From assembly GCF_030814715.1 (NCBI RefSeq), contig NZ_JAUSVO010000008.1, forward strand, positions 62,001 to 126,000: a stretch of 64,000 nt of DNA, in the 5' to 3' direction. The notes under the pieces are model-generated. The model did no database searches. It was not told the origin of the DNA and saw nothing but the letters and a program-made list of their open reading frames with translations. Position numbers and translations under genes: made by a program. The first letter of the stretch is position 1; each line of letters starts with the position of its first letter. Source of the DNA: Kaistia dalseonensis. Its GTDB lineage: Bacteria > Pseudomonadota > Alphaproteobacteria > Rhizobiales > Kaistiaceae. This document shows, piece after piece, positions 31,635-40,072 of the stretch.

Positions 31635-33128
31635 ATGACCACGATTACCAATCTCATCGGCGGCAAGCCCGTCCCCTCGGCTTCGACGCGCACGGCGCCG
31701 ATCTACAATCCCGCGACGGGCGAGAAGACGGCCGACCTGCCGCTCTCGACCGCCGCCGAGCTCGATGCGGCGGTCGCCGTCGCCAAGGCGGCCTTCCCGG
31801 CCTGGGCCGATACCCCGCCGCTGAAGCGTGCGCGCGTCATGTTCCGCTTCAAGGATCTGCTGGAGAAGAACGCCGACCGGATCGCCAAGGCGATCTCGCT
31901 CGAGCACGGCAAGACGCATGACGACGCGCTCGGCGAAGTCCAGCGCGGGCTCGAGGTGGTCGAATTCGCCTGCGGCATTCCCCATCTGCTGAAGGGCGAA
32001 TATTCGAAGAATGTCGGCCCGTCGATCGACACCTATTCCGATCGTCAGGCGCTCGGCGTCGTCGCCGGCATCACGCCGTTCAACTTCCCCTGCATGGTGC
32101 CGCTCTGGATGTATCCGGTGGCGATCGCCTGCGGCAACACCTTCATCCTGAAGCCTTCCGAGAAGGACCCGACGGCCGCCATGGTCGTCGCCGAACTGCT
32201 CTGGGAGGCCGGCCTGCCGCCCGGCGTGCTCAATGTCGTGCATGGCGACAAGGAGGTCGTCGACGCGATCCTGCATCACCCCGACATCAAGGCCGTCTCC
32301 TTCGTGGGCTCGACCCCGATCGCGTCTTACGTCTATGCGACCGGCACGGCAGCCGGAAAGCGCGTTCAGGCTCTGGGCGGCGCCAAGAACCACATGGTCG
32401 TCATGCCCGATGCCGACATGGACAAGGTCGCCGATGCGCTGATGGGCGCGGGCTACGGCTCGGCCGGCGAGCGCTGCATGGCGGTCTCGGTCGCGGTTCC
32501 CGTCGGCCAGAAGACGGCCGATGCGCTGATCGAGACGCTGGCGCCGCGCGTGCGTGCGCTCAAGATCGGCCCGGCGACGGATCGCGACGCCGAGATGGGG
32601 CCGCTCGTCTCCAAGGCGCATTACGACAAGGTGGTCGGCTATATCGACAAGGGCGTGGCCGAAGGCGCGAAGCTGGTCGTCGACGGCCGCGGCTTCAAGC
32701 TGCAGGGCTATGAGGGCGGCTATTTCGTAGGTGGCACGCTTTTTGATCAAGTGGACAAGGAAATGACGATCTACCGTGAGGAGATCTTCGGTCCTGTCCT
32801 CTCGGTCTTGCGCGCCCCGACTTATGACGAAGCACTCAAGCTCATCAATGCCCACGAATTCGGCAACGGCACCGCGATCTTCACGCGCGATGGCGACGCC
32901 GCGCGCTCGTTCGCGGACAAGGTCGAGGCCGGCATGGTCGGTATCAACGTGCCGATCCCCGTTCCGGTCGCCTACCATTCCTTCGGTGGCTGGAAGCGGT
33001 CGATTTTCGGCGATCACGCGATCTACGGGCCGGAAGGCGTGCGCTTCTATACCCGCATCAAGACGGTCACCAGTCGCTGGCCGGACGGCATCAAGTCGGG
33101 AGCGGTGTTCAACTTCCCGACGATGTGA
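31635..33128 (+). CDS. mmsA: CoA-acylating (methyl)malonate-semialdehyde dehydrogenase
   Basis: A 497-residue aldehyde dehydrogenase. The catalytic Cys281 sits in GSAGERCMAVSVAVPVG, the NAD-site motif GSTPIASYVYATGTAAGKRV is present, and the C-terminal FGGWKRSIFGDHAIYGPEG block is typical of MmsA/IolA. The enzyme turns malonate semialdehyde into acetyl-CoA, or methylmalonate semialdehyde (from thymine or valine) into propionyl-CoA. The gene is directly downstream of the beta-alanine aminotransferase gene, so it finishes the pyrimidine route in this operon. An intergenic repeat separates it from the next gene. Confidence 0.94.
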   Translation: MTTITNLIGGKPVPSASTRTAPIYNPATGEKTADLPLSTAAELDAAVAVAKAAFPAWADTPPLKRARVMFRFKDLLEKNADRIAKAISLEHGKTHDDALGEVQRGLEVVEFACGIPHLLKGEYSKNVGPSIDTYSDRQALGVVAGITPFNFPCMVPLWMYPVAIACGNTFILKPSEKDPTAAMVVAELLWEAGLPPGVLNVVHGDKEVVDAILHHPDIKAVSFVGSTPIASYVYATGTAAGKRVQALGGAKNHMVVMPDADMDKVADALMGAGYGSAGERCMAVSVAVPVGQKTADALIETLAPRVRALKIGPATDRDAEMGPLVSKAHYDKVVGYIDKGVAEGAKLVVDGRGFKLQGYEGGYFVGGTLFDQVDKEMTIYREEIFGPVLSVLRAPTYDEALKLINAHEFGNGTAIFTRDGDAARSFADKVEAGMVGINVPIPVPVAYHSFGGWKRSIFGDHAIYGPEGVRFYTRIKTVTSRWPDGIKSGAVFNFPTM

Positions 33129-33156
33129 GTTTCCTGTTTTCGTGACGTTCAAGGCC

Positions 33157-33250
33157 CCGTCGTCCCCGCGCAAGCGGGGACCCATCCAACCAGGATAATT
33201 CATGGTCGAATGGGTCCCGGGTCTCCGCTTCGCTCCGCCCGGGATGACGG
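33157..33250 (-). repeat. Dispersed intergenic palindromic repeat, copy 2 (inverted relative to copy 1)
   Basis: CCGTCGTCCCCGCGCAAGCG starts the element and CGGGATGACGG ends it; on the minus strand it reads like copy 1 at 3291-3397, including the GGAGCGAAGC-GGAGACCCGGGA segment. It lies between mmsA and the amidase gene, inside an apparent operon. Confidence 0.75.
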
Positions 33251-33277
33251 CCATATCTGACAATTGAGAGAACCCAA

Positions 33278-34528
33278 ATGACCGCCCCGACCGACAATCT
33301 CCGTATCAATGGCGAAAGGCTGTGGGACAGCCTGATGGACATGGCCAAGATCGGGCCGGGCCTTCGGGGCGGCAATAACCGGCAGACGCTCACCGACGCC
33401 GATGCCGAGGGGCGCAGCCTCTTCAAGACGTGGTGCGAGGCGGCGGGCATGAGCGTCGGCGTCGACAAGATGGGCACGATGTTCGCGACCCGTCCCGGCA
33501 CCGACCCGACCGCGCTGCCGGTCTATATGGGCAGCCATCTCGATACGCAGCCGACCGGCGGCAAGTATGACGGCGTGCTCGGCGTCCTCGCCGCCCTCGA
33601 AGCCGTGCGCACCATGAACGATCTCGGCATCCGGACGAAGCACCCGATCGTCGTCACCAATTGGGCGAACGAGGAGGGCGCGCGCTTTGCGCCCGCCATG
33701 CTCGCCTCCGGCGTCTTCGCCGGCGAACTGACGCTCGATTACGCCTATGGCCGCAAGGATCCCGAGGGCAAGACCTATGGCGAGGAGCTGAGGCGGATCG
33801 GCTGGCTCGGCGACGAGGAGGTCGGCGCGCGCAAGATGCACGCCTATTTCGAGTATCACATCGAGCAGGGCCCGATCCTCGAGGCCGAGGAAAAGCAGAT
33901 CGGCGTCGTCACCCATTGCCAGGGCTTGTGGTGGCTCGAAGTCACCCTGACCGGCAAGGAAGCGCATACCGGCTCCACGCCGATGAATATGCGCGTCAAT
34001 GCCGGCCTCGCCATGAGCCGCATCATCGAGATGGTGCAGGCCGTGGCGATGGAGCACCAGCCGGGTGCCGTCGGCGGCGTGGGTCAGGTGTTCTTCACGC
34101 CGAACTCGCGCAATGTGCTGCCGGGCAAGGTGGTCTTCACCATCGACATCCGCAGCCCCGATCTCGACAAGCTGAACGGCATGCGCGCGCAGATCGAGGA
34201 ACAGGCGCCGGTGATCGCCGCGGCCCTCGGCGTCGGCTGCGCCATCGAGGCTGTCGGCCATTTCGATCCGGTCACCTTCGATCCGAAGCTGGTGACGAGC
34301 GTGCGCACCGCTGCCGAGCGGCTCGGCTACAGCCATATGGACATCATCTCAGGCGCGGGCCACGACGCGTGCTGGACGGCGAAGGTTGCGCCGACCACGA
34401 TGATCATGTGCCCCTGCGTCGACGGCCTCAGCCATAATGAGGACGAGACCATCACGCCGGAGTGGGCGGCGGCGGGCGCCGATGTTCTTCTTCATGCCGT
34501 TCTGGAAACGGCCGAAATCGCCGACTGA
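33278..34528 (+). CDS. Zn-dependent N-carbamoyl-beta-alanine amidohydrolase (beta-ureidopropionase-like)
   Basis: A 416-residue M20/AmaB-type amidase. Metal-site motifs are visible: GSHLDTQPTGGKYDGVLG, TNWANEEGARFAPAM and the late ISGAGHDACWTAKVAPT, plus FEYHIEQGPILEAE. It hydrolyses N-carbamoyl-beta-alanine to beta-alanine, CO2 and ammonia; some relatives instead take N-carbamoyl-L-amino acids or allantoate. Its position between mmsA and the dihydropyrimidinase gene favours the pyrimidine role. The next gene starts 30 bases downstream. Confidence 0.9.
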   Translation: MTAPTDNLRINGERLWDSLMDMAKIGPGLRGGNNRQTLTDADAEGRSLFKTWCEAAGMSVGVDKMGTMFATRPGTDPTALPVYMGSHLDTQPTGGKYDGVLGVLAALEAVRTMNDLGIRTKHPIVVTNWANEEGARFAPAMLASGVFAGELTLDYAYGRKDPEGKTYGEELRRIGWLGDEEVGARKMHAYFEYHIEQGPILEAEEKQIGVVTHCQGLWWLEVTLTGKEAHTGSTPMNMRVNAGLAMSRIIEMVQAVAMEHQPGAVGGVGQVFFTPNSRNVLPGKVVFTIDIRSPDLDKLNGMRAQIEEQAPVIAAALGVGCAIEAVGHFDPVTFDPKLVTSVRTAAERLGYSHMDIISGAGHDACWTAKVAPTTMIMCPCVDGLSHNEDETITPEWAAAGADVLLHAVLETAEIAD

Positions 34529-34558
34529 AGCCGGCCAACAGACCAGAGGGAAATTGCA

Positions 34559-36016
34559 ATGTCGACGGTGATCAAAGGCGGAACGATCGTAGCGGCCGAC
34601 CGCAGCTACGAGGCGGATATCCTGATCGAGGGCGAGACGATCAAGGCGATCGGGCCGGATCTCAAGGGCGACACGGTCGTCGACGCGTCCGGCGCCTATA
34701 TCATGCCGGGCGGCATCGACCCGCACACCCATCTGGAAATGCCCTTCATGGGCACGACGGCGGCAGAGACCTGGGAGAGCGGGACCTTTGCCGGCCTTGC
34801 CGGCGGGACGACCATGGTGGTCGATTTCGTCATTCCGGGCGAAGACGGCATGCTGGCCGCGATGGACGCATGGGAATCCAAGGCGACGCGGCAGGCTTCG
34901 GGCGACTATTCCTACCACATGTGCGTCACCGGTTGGTCGGAGAGGCATTTCGACGAGATGCCGAAGGTCGTCGCGCGCGGCATCAACACCTTCAAGCATT
35001 TCATGGCCTATAAGGGCGCGCTGATGGTGAATGACGACGAGATGTTCGCGTCGTTCCAGCGTTGCGCGGCGCTCGGCGCGCTGCCGCTCGTCCATGCCGA
35101 GAACGGCGATATCGTCGCGGCTCTGCAGCAGAAATACATGGCCGACGGCACGTCCGGCCCCGAGGCGCATGCCTATTCGCGCCCGCCGGAAGTCGAGGGT
35201 GAGGCGACGAACCGGGCGATCATGATCGCCGATGCGGCCGGCGTCCCGGTCTATATCGTTCATACCTCCTGCGAGCAGTCGCATGAAGCGATCCGCCGCG
35301 CCCGCCAGAAGGGCATGCGGGTCTATGGCGAGCCGCTGATCCAGCACCTGACGCTCGACGAGGGCGAATATTTCAATCGCGACTGGGACTATGCCGCCCG
35401 CCGCGTGATGTCGCCGCCCTTCCGCAACAAGAGCCATCAGGACAGCCTCTGGGCAGGCCTCGCCGCCGGCTCGCTGCAGGTGGTCGCAACCGACCATTGC
35501 GCCTTCACGACTGAACAGAAGCGCATGGGCCTCGGCGATTTCCGCAAGATCCCGAACGGCACCGGCGGCATCGAGGACCGCCTGTCCGTGCTCTGGACCA
35601 GGGGCGTCGAGACGGGCCGGCTCACGCCGAACGAGTTCGTCGCCGTGACATCGACCAATATCGCACAGATCCTGAACATCTATCCGCAGAAGGGCGCGAT
35701 CCTGCCGGGCTCCGACGCCGATCTCGTCGTGTGGGATCCGAAGCTCTCCAAGACCATCTCGGCCTCGAACCAGAAGTCGATCATCGACTACAACGTGTTC
35801 GAGGGCTTCAAGGTCAACGGTCTGCCGCGCTACACGCTCTCGCGGGGCGAGGTGGTCTGGGCCGACGGGCAGAACTCGCAGCCGCAGCCGGGCCGTGGCA
35901 AGTTCATCAAGCGCAAGCCCTTCCCGGCTGCGAACGCTGCCCTTTCCAAGTGGAAGGAGCTGACCGCGCCGCGCGCCGTGACGCGCTCGGCCGAACATAT
36001 GCCGATCGGCGTGTGA
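34559..36016 (+). CDS. hydA: Dihydropyrimidinase (D-hydantoinase)
   Basis: A 485-residue cyclic amidohydrolase. Metal ligands are visible in GGIDPHTHLEMPFMGTTAA, the carboxylated lysine is Lys152 in HFMAYKGAL, and further ligands sit in LPLVHAENGD and in YIVHTSCEQSHEA; the late ATDHCAFTTEQK stretch supplies the last aspartate. It opens 5,6-dihydrouracil or dihydrothymine to the N-carbamoyl amino acid. It acts between PreTA and the amidase encoded just upstream. An importer ATPase gene follows after 7 bases, suggesting coupled uptake. Confidence 0.95.
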   Translation: MSTVIKGGTIVAADRSYEADILIEGETIKAIGPDLKGDTVVDASGAYIMPGGIDPHTHLEMPFMGTTAAETWESGTFAGLAGGTTMVVDFVIPGEDGMLAAMDAWESKATRQASGDYSYHMCVTGWSERHFDEMPKVVARGINTFKHFMAYKGALMVNDDEMFASFQRCAALGALPLVHAENGDIVAALQQKYMADGTSGPEAHAYSRPPEVEGEATNRAIMIADAAGVPVYIVHTSCEQSHEAIRRARQKGMRVYGEPLIQHLTLDEGEYFNRDWDYAARRVMSPPFRNKSHQDSLWAGLAAGSLQVVATDHCAFTTEQKRMGLGDFRKIPNGTGGIEDRLSVLWTRGVETGRLTPNEFVAVTSTNIAQILNIYPQKGAILPGSDADLVVWDPKLSKTISASNQKSIIDYNVFEGFKVNGLPRYTLSRGEVVWADGQNSQPQPGRGKFIKRKPFPAANAALSKWKELTAPRAVTRSAEHMPIGV

Positions 36017-36023
36017 TCAGCGC

Positions 36024-36839
36024 ATGAGCGACGGGGAGGCAGCTCACGCCAGCACGAAGGAAGGGACCGCGATCGACATTCGCGGTCTCTCGCTCACCTT
36101 CGAGACCAATGACGGGCCGGTTCAGGCCCTGTCCAACATCGATCTGAACGTGCAGCGGGGCGAGTTCGTCTCGTTCATCGGCCCGTCCGGCTGCGGCAAG
36201 ACCACGCTTCTGCGCGTCATCGCCGATCTCGAGCAGCCAACCGGCGGCTCGATCACGGTGAATGGCGTCTCGCCGGAAGAAGCGCGGCTAGCGCGGGCCT
36301 ATGGCTATGTGTTCCAGGCGGCGGCGCTCTATCCCTGGCGGACCATCGCCAAGAACGTCGCCCTGCCGCTGGAGATCATGGGCCTCTCCAGGGCAGAGCG
36401 CGAGAAGCGCATCGCGGAGAACCTCGCGCTGGTGAACCTCGCCGGCTTCGAGCAGAAATTCCCCTGGCAGCTTTCCGGCGGCATGCAGCAGCGCGCCTCG
36501 ATCGCTCGCGCGCTTGCGGTCGAGCCGGACCTGCTGCTGATGGACGAGCCCTTCGGCGCGCTGGACGAGATCGTCCGCGACCATCTGAACGAACAGCTCC
36601 TGAAGCTCTGGGCGCAGACGCAGAAGACAGTCGTCTTCGTCACCCATTCGATTCCCGAGGCCGTGTTCCTCTCGACCAAGATCGTGGTGATGTCGCCGCG
36701 ACCGGGCCGCGTCACCGACATCATCGAATGCGGCTTTCCGCGCGATCGCACGCTCGACATCCGCGAGACGCCGGAATTCCTCGAGATCGCCGCGCGCGTG
36801 CGCCATGGCCTGAGGGCAGGGCACTCCTATGAGGACTAG
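36024..36839 (+). CDS. ABC transporter ATP-binding protein, NitT/TauT (NMT1-partner) type
   Basis: A 271-residue ATPase with Walker A GPSGCGKTT near residue 53, signature LSGGMQQR and Walker B LLLMDEPFGALDE. The sequence VFQAAALYPWRTIAKNV and a short C-terminus place it in the nitrate/taurine/pyrimidine-precursor group that works with NMT1-like binding proteins. Its start is 7 bases from the hydA stop, so it belongs to the pyrimidine operon. Its permease and binding-protein partners appear to be those at 37974-41071, separated by a tandem repeat array and a cupin gene on the other strand. Confidence 0.92.
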   Translation: MSDGEAAHASTKEGTAIDIRGLSLTFETNDGPVQALSNIDLNVQRGEFVSFIGPSGCGKTTLLRVIADLEQPTGGSITVNGVSPEEARLARAYGYVFQAAALYPWRTIAKNVALPLEIMGLSRAEREKRIAENLALVNLAGFEQKFPWQLSGGMQQRASIARALAVEPDLLLMDEPFGALDEIVRDHLNEQLLKLWAQTQKTVVFVTHSIPEAVFLSTKIVVMSPRPGRVTDIIECGFPRDRTLDIRETPEFLEIAARVRHGLRAGHSYED

Positions 36840-36874
36840 CGCGCGCTGTGTTGTTCATGAAGCGCGGGCCTGTT

Positions 36875-37429
36875 CCCTCTCCCCGCAGGGGGGAGGGCTA
36901 GGGAGGGGGCGTCGTCAGGCTCTATCTGGCAAGCGCGAACACGCTGGCGGCCGGAACCCCCTCTCCAACTCTCCCCCCTTCGGGGAGAGAGGGCCGGCCG
37001 AGGTTTTCATCAAGGCTTGCGCGATCACGCTGACCCGTCCCCTCTCCCCGCAGGGGGGAGGGCTAGGGAGGGGGCGTCGTCAGGTTCTATCTGGCAAGCG
37101 CGAACACGCTCGCGGCCGGAACCCCCTCTCCAACTCTCCCCCCTTCGGGGAGAGAGGGCCCGCCGAGGTCTTCATCACGGCTTGCGCGATCACGCTGACC
37201 CGTTCCCTCTCCCCGCAGGGGGGAGGGCTAGGGAGGGGGCGGCGTCAGGTTCTATCTGGCAAGCGCGAACACGCTCGCGGCCGGAACCCCCTCTCCAACT
37301 CTCGCCCCTTCGGGGAGAGAGGGCCGGCCGAGGTTTTCATCGAAGCTTGCGCAATCACACCGCCCCGTTCCCTCTCCCCGCTGGGGGGAGGGCTAGGGAG
37401 GGGGCGGCGTAGGGCTCTGTCTTTCAGGA
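36875..37429 (+). repeat. Tandem repeat, 165-bp unit, about 3.3 copies
   Basis: Units start at 36875, 37040, 37205 and 37370 with CCCTCTCCCCGCNGGGGGGA, an exact 165-base period. Each full unit has two hairpins (CTCCCCGCAGGGGGGAG and CTCTCCCC-TTCG-GGGGAGAG type) joined by an almost identical linker; the last copy is cut after about 60 bases. Copies differ at only a few positions, so the array looks recent. The unit is divisible by three and gives a 382-residue open frame (36829-37977) that is almost certainly not a gene. The 36840-37461 gap holds nothing else. Confidence 0.9.
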
Positions 37430-37461
37430 GAGACCCGAACGGCCGTCGCCATGAAGCCACC

Positions 37462-37875
37462 TCAGCGCGGCACGTATTGCTCCAGTTCCGGCAGCAGCAC
37501 GACGCTTTCCTGCTCGTTCGGGTCGGTGCGCGCGATGATCGCGACCGCGGTTTCCGGGCCGAGATTGGTTGGCAGATGCGGTACACCGGCGGGGATATAA
37601 AACATGTCGCCGGCGCGGACGACGACGTGGTTTTCCAGCTTCTCGCCGTACCAGCACTGCGTCTCGCCGGAGACGGCGTAGATCGCGGTCTCGTGGTTGG
37701 CATGCATGTGAGCCTTGGCGCGACCGCCGGGCGGGATTGTGAGGACCATCATGCAGATGGCGCTCGCACCGACCGATTCCGCCGTGATGCCCTCGATATA
37801 GTCGAAGCCCTGCTTGCCGGCATAGGTGCTGCTGGGCCGGACGAGGCGGCAGGTAGCCATTTCTGTCGTGGTCAT
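37462..37875 (-). CDS. Cupin domain protein
   Basis: A 137-residue single-domain cupin. The barrel motifs GGRAKAHMHANHETAIYAVSG and a later GDMFYIPAGVPHLPTN supply likely metal ligands (three His and a Glu). The ATG at 37875 has a GGGAGGAT site; the longer frame from 37959 lacks one. It is on the opposite strand to the surrounding importer genes and divergent from the permease at 37974. Function unknown; small cupins in catabolic clusters may be isomerases, dioxygenase-like enzymes or binding proteins. Confidence 0.8.
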   Translation of the reverse strand: MTTTEMATCRLVRPSSTYAGKQGFDYIEGITAESVGASAICMMVLTIPPGGRAKAHMHANHETAIYAVSGETQCWYGEKLENHVVVRAGDMFYIPAGVPHLPTNLGPETAVAIIARTDPNEQESVVLLPELEQYVPR

Positions 37876-37973
37876 GGTGGATCCTCCCGAGATGCCGCTC
37901 CGAGCATGACAGGCCCCCGCGGCAAATTCCAGCGCAGGCGCGGCGCGCTCGTGCGGCAAGGGGAGAGGCCGTC

Positions 37974-38921
37974 ATGACCGCGATCGCCGCCAAGTCCCCC
38001 GCTCTCAGGAAACCCCGCTCCCTCAAGAAGCCTGGCATTCTCTTTCCGGTGCTGATCGTCTCGCTCGCCTTGTTGGCGGTCTGGTATGTCGGCGCCTATT
38101 TCCTGAATGCCCAGCTCGCCCGCGACCAGTTCGCGCGGCAGAAGAAGGAGCCGACGGCGCAGGAACTCGTCGCTGCCACCTGGGCGATGGATCGGCCGCT
38201 GCTGCCGGCGCCGCACCAGGTCGCCGTCGAACTCTGGAAGACGACGGTCGACCAGTCCGTGACCTCCAAGCGCAGCCTCGTCTATCACAGCTGGATCACG
38301 CTCTCCTCGACGCTCGCCGGCTTCGTCAGCGGCACGCTGCTCGGCATCCTGCTCGCGATCGGCATCGTGCATGTCTCGAGCCTCGACAAGAGCCTGATGC
38401 CCTGGATCGTCGCCTCGCAGACGATCCCGATCGTCGCCATCGCGCCGATGATCGTCGTCGTCGGCTATAACCTCATGAACGGACAGATGGGGCTGTCGAC
38501 CGATCTGTCGCGCTTCATCGCCAAGGCGATGATCTCGACTTATCTCTCTTTCTTCCCGGTCACGGTCGGCCTCGTCAAAGGGCTTCGCTCGCCCGATCCG
38601 ATCCATCTCGACCTGATGCGGACCTATTCAGCCTCGCGGGCCCAGACCTTCTGGAAGCTGCGCCTGCCGGCGGCGATGCCCTATCTCTTCACCTCCATGC
38701 AGGTGGCGATCGCGATCAGCCTCGTCGGCGCGATCGTCGGCGAGTTGCCGACCGGTGCTTCGGCCGGCATCGGGGCGCGGCTGCTCGCCGGCTCCTATTA
38801 CGGGCAGACGGTACAGATCTGGGCGGCGCTGCTCGCCGCCTCGATCCTCGCCGCGCTGCTCGTCTGGATGGTCAGCCTCGGCGGCCGTGCCGTGGTCAAG
38901 CGGATGGGGATGGCGCGATGA
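37974..38921 (+). CDS. ABC transporter permease, NitT/TauT type (first of pair)
   Basis: A 315-residue inner-membrane protein with a first membrane helix at about 21-43 and a periplasmic segment (about 44-105), then the transport core with TIPIVAIAPMIVVVGYNLM and an EAA-like loop (RTYSASRAQTFWKLRLPAAMP). It has a GGGGAGAGG ribosome site and overlaps the next permease by four bases. It presumably works with the ATPase at 36024 and the NMT1-type binding protein at 40073. Confidence 0.88.
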   Translation: MTAIAAKSPALRKPRSLKKPGILFPVLIVSLALLAVWYVGAYFLNAQLARDQFARQKKEPTAQELVAATWAMDRPLLPAPHQVAVELWKTTVDQSVTSKRSLVYHSWITLSSTLAGFVSGTLLGILLAIGIVHVSSLDKSLMPWIVASQTIPIVAIAPMIVVVGYNLMNGQMGLSTDLSRFIAKAMISTYLSFFPVTVGLVKGLRSPDPIHLDLMRTYSASRAQTFWKLRLPAAMPYLFTSMQVAIAISLVGAIVGELPTGASAGIGARLLAGSYYGQTVQIWAALLAASILAALLVWMVSLGGRAVVKRMGMAR

Positions 38922-40042
38922 ACGCTCGCGGTCTCCTCCAGCCATGGCTCGCCTTCATCGGGCTTTTCGCGGCCGTCAGCCTGCCCCTGGACAGCCTTGA
39001 CCCCGAGCGCATGCTGCCCCGTGAAGGGCCACTCGCCTGGGTCGTCATCGTCGCGATGGCGGCAGCGCTCGTGGCGGTCATCCGCGCCGAGCGGAGCGGC
39101 CTCGCCGGCGTCCTGCTCGCGATTGCCGCCGCCCTGGGCGGCTGGTTCACGCTGCAGTTGCTGCCGAGCGTCGCCGGTCATGCCGGTCCGGCCTTTTGGG
39201 CGCTGTTCCTCACATCCTGGCTGCTCGCCTGGTGCCTGGTTTCGGTGCTGGCGGCGATCCCGCGTCAGACCGGCTTCGATGGCGCCTTCCTCAGGATCGT
39301 CGTGCCGCTCATTTTCGGCGTCTGGCTTCTGATCATCTGGGAGGTGATCGTCCTCGCCTTCAAGGTGCCTTTCGTGCTGATCCCGCCGCCTTCGGCGATC
39401 GGCGCCAAGCTCATCACCTCGATCCCGATCCTCGCCGCCGATTTTCGCCAGACGTTCCTGAAGGCGGTCATCGCCGGCTATGCGATCGGCTGTGCATCCG
39501 GTTTCCTGGTCGCGATCCTGATCGACCGCGTGCCTTTCCTGCAGCGCGGGCTGCTGCCGATCGGCAATCTCGTCTCGGCGCTGCCGATCGTCGGCATCGC
39601 GCCGATCATGGTGATGTGGTTCGGTTTCGACTGGCCGTCCAAGGCGGCCGTCGTCGTGGTCTCGACCTTCTTTCCCATGCTGGTCAACACGGTGACGGGC
39701 CTCGCCGCCTCGCAACCGATGAGCCGCGACCTGATGCGCACTTACGCGGCGAACTATTGGCAGACGCTCTTCAAGCTTCGCCTGCCGGAAGCGATGCCCT
39801 TCATCTTCAACGCGCTCAAGATCAATTCGACTCTCGCCCTGATTGCTGCCATCGTGGCTGAATTCTTCGGCACGCCGATCGTGGGCATGGGATTCCGTAT
39901 TTCCACCGAAGTCGGTCGCATGAACATCGACATGGTGTGGGCTGAAATCGCGGTGGCGGCGCTCGCCGGCTCCGTGTTCTACGGCGTGGTGGCGCTCATC
40001 GAGCGCGCCGCGACTTTCTGGCATCCGTCCTTCCGCACCTGA
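38918..40042 (+). CDS. ABC transporter permease, NitT/TauT type (second of pair)
   Basis: A 374-residue inner-membrane protein. The N-terminal third adds about four extra hydrophobic segments (LLQPWLAFIGLFAAVSLPL; AWVVIVAMAAALVAVIRAE; GVLLAIAAALGGWFTLQLL) before the usual core (about 150-365) with ALPIVGIAPIMVMWFGFDWP and EAA-like loop RTYAANYWQTLFKLRLPEAM. Overlaps the upstream permease (ATGA). The binding-protein gene follows after 30 bases. Confidence 0.88.
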   Translation: MNARGLLQPWLAFIGLFAAVSLPLDSLDPERMLPREGPLAWVVIVAMAAALVAVIRAERSGLAGVLLAIAAALGGWFTLQLLPSVAGHAGPAFWALFLTSWLLAWCLVSVLAAIPRQTGFDGAFLRIVVPLIFGVWLLIIWEVIVLAFKVPFVLIPPPSAIGAKLITSIPILAADFRQTFLKAVIAGYAIGCASGFLVAILIDRVPFLQRGLLPIGNLVSALPIVGIAPIMVMWFGFDWPSKAAVVVVSTFFPMLVNTVTGLAASQPMSRDLMRTYAANYWQTLFKLRLPEAMPFIFNALKINSTLALIAAIVAEFFGTPIVGMGFRISTEVGRMNIDMVWAEIAVAALAGSVFYGVVALIERAATFWHPSFRT

Positions 40043-40072
40043 GGACGGAAAAGAACCCGAACGGAGGGGTCA

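Noticed and set aside
36829-37977. 382-residue frame through the 165-bp tandem repeat
   Set aside because: The frame is open only because the repeat unit is divisible by three; the product is a repeat of Pro/Gly/Arg-rich sequence typical of intergenic repeats, and it overlaps the cupin gene.
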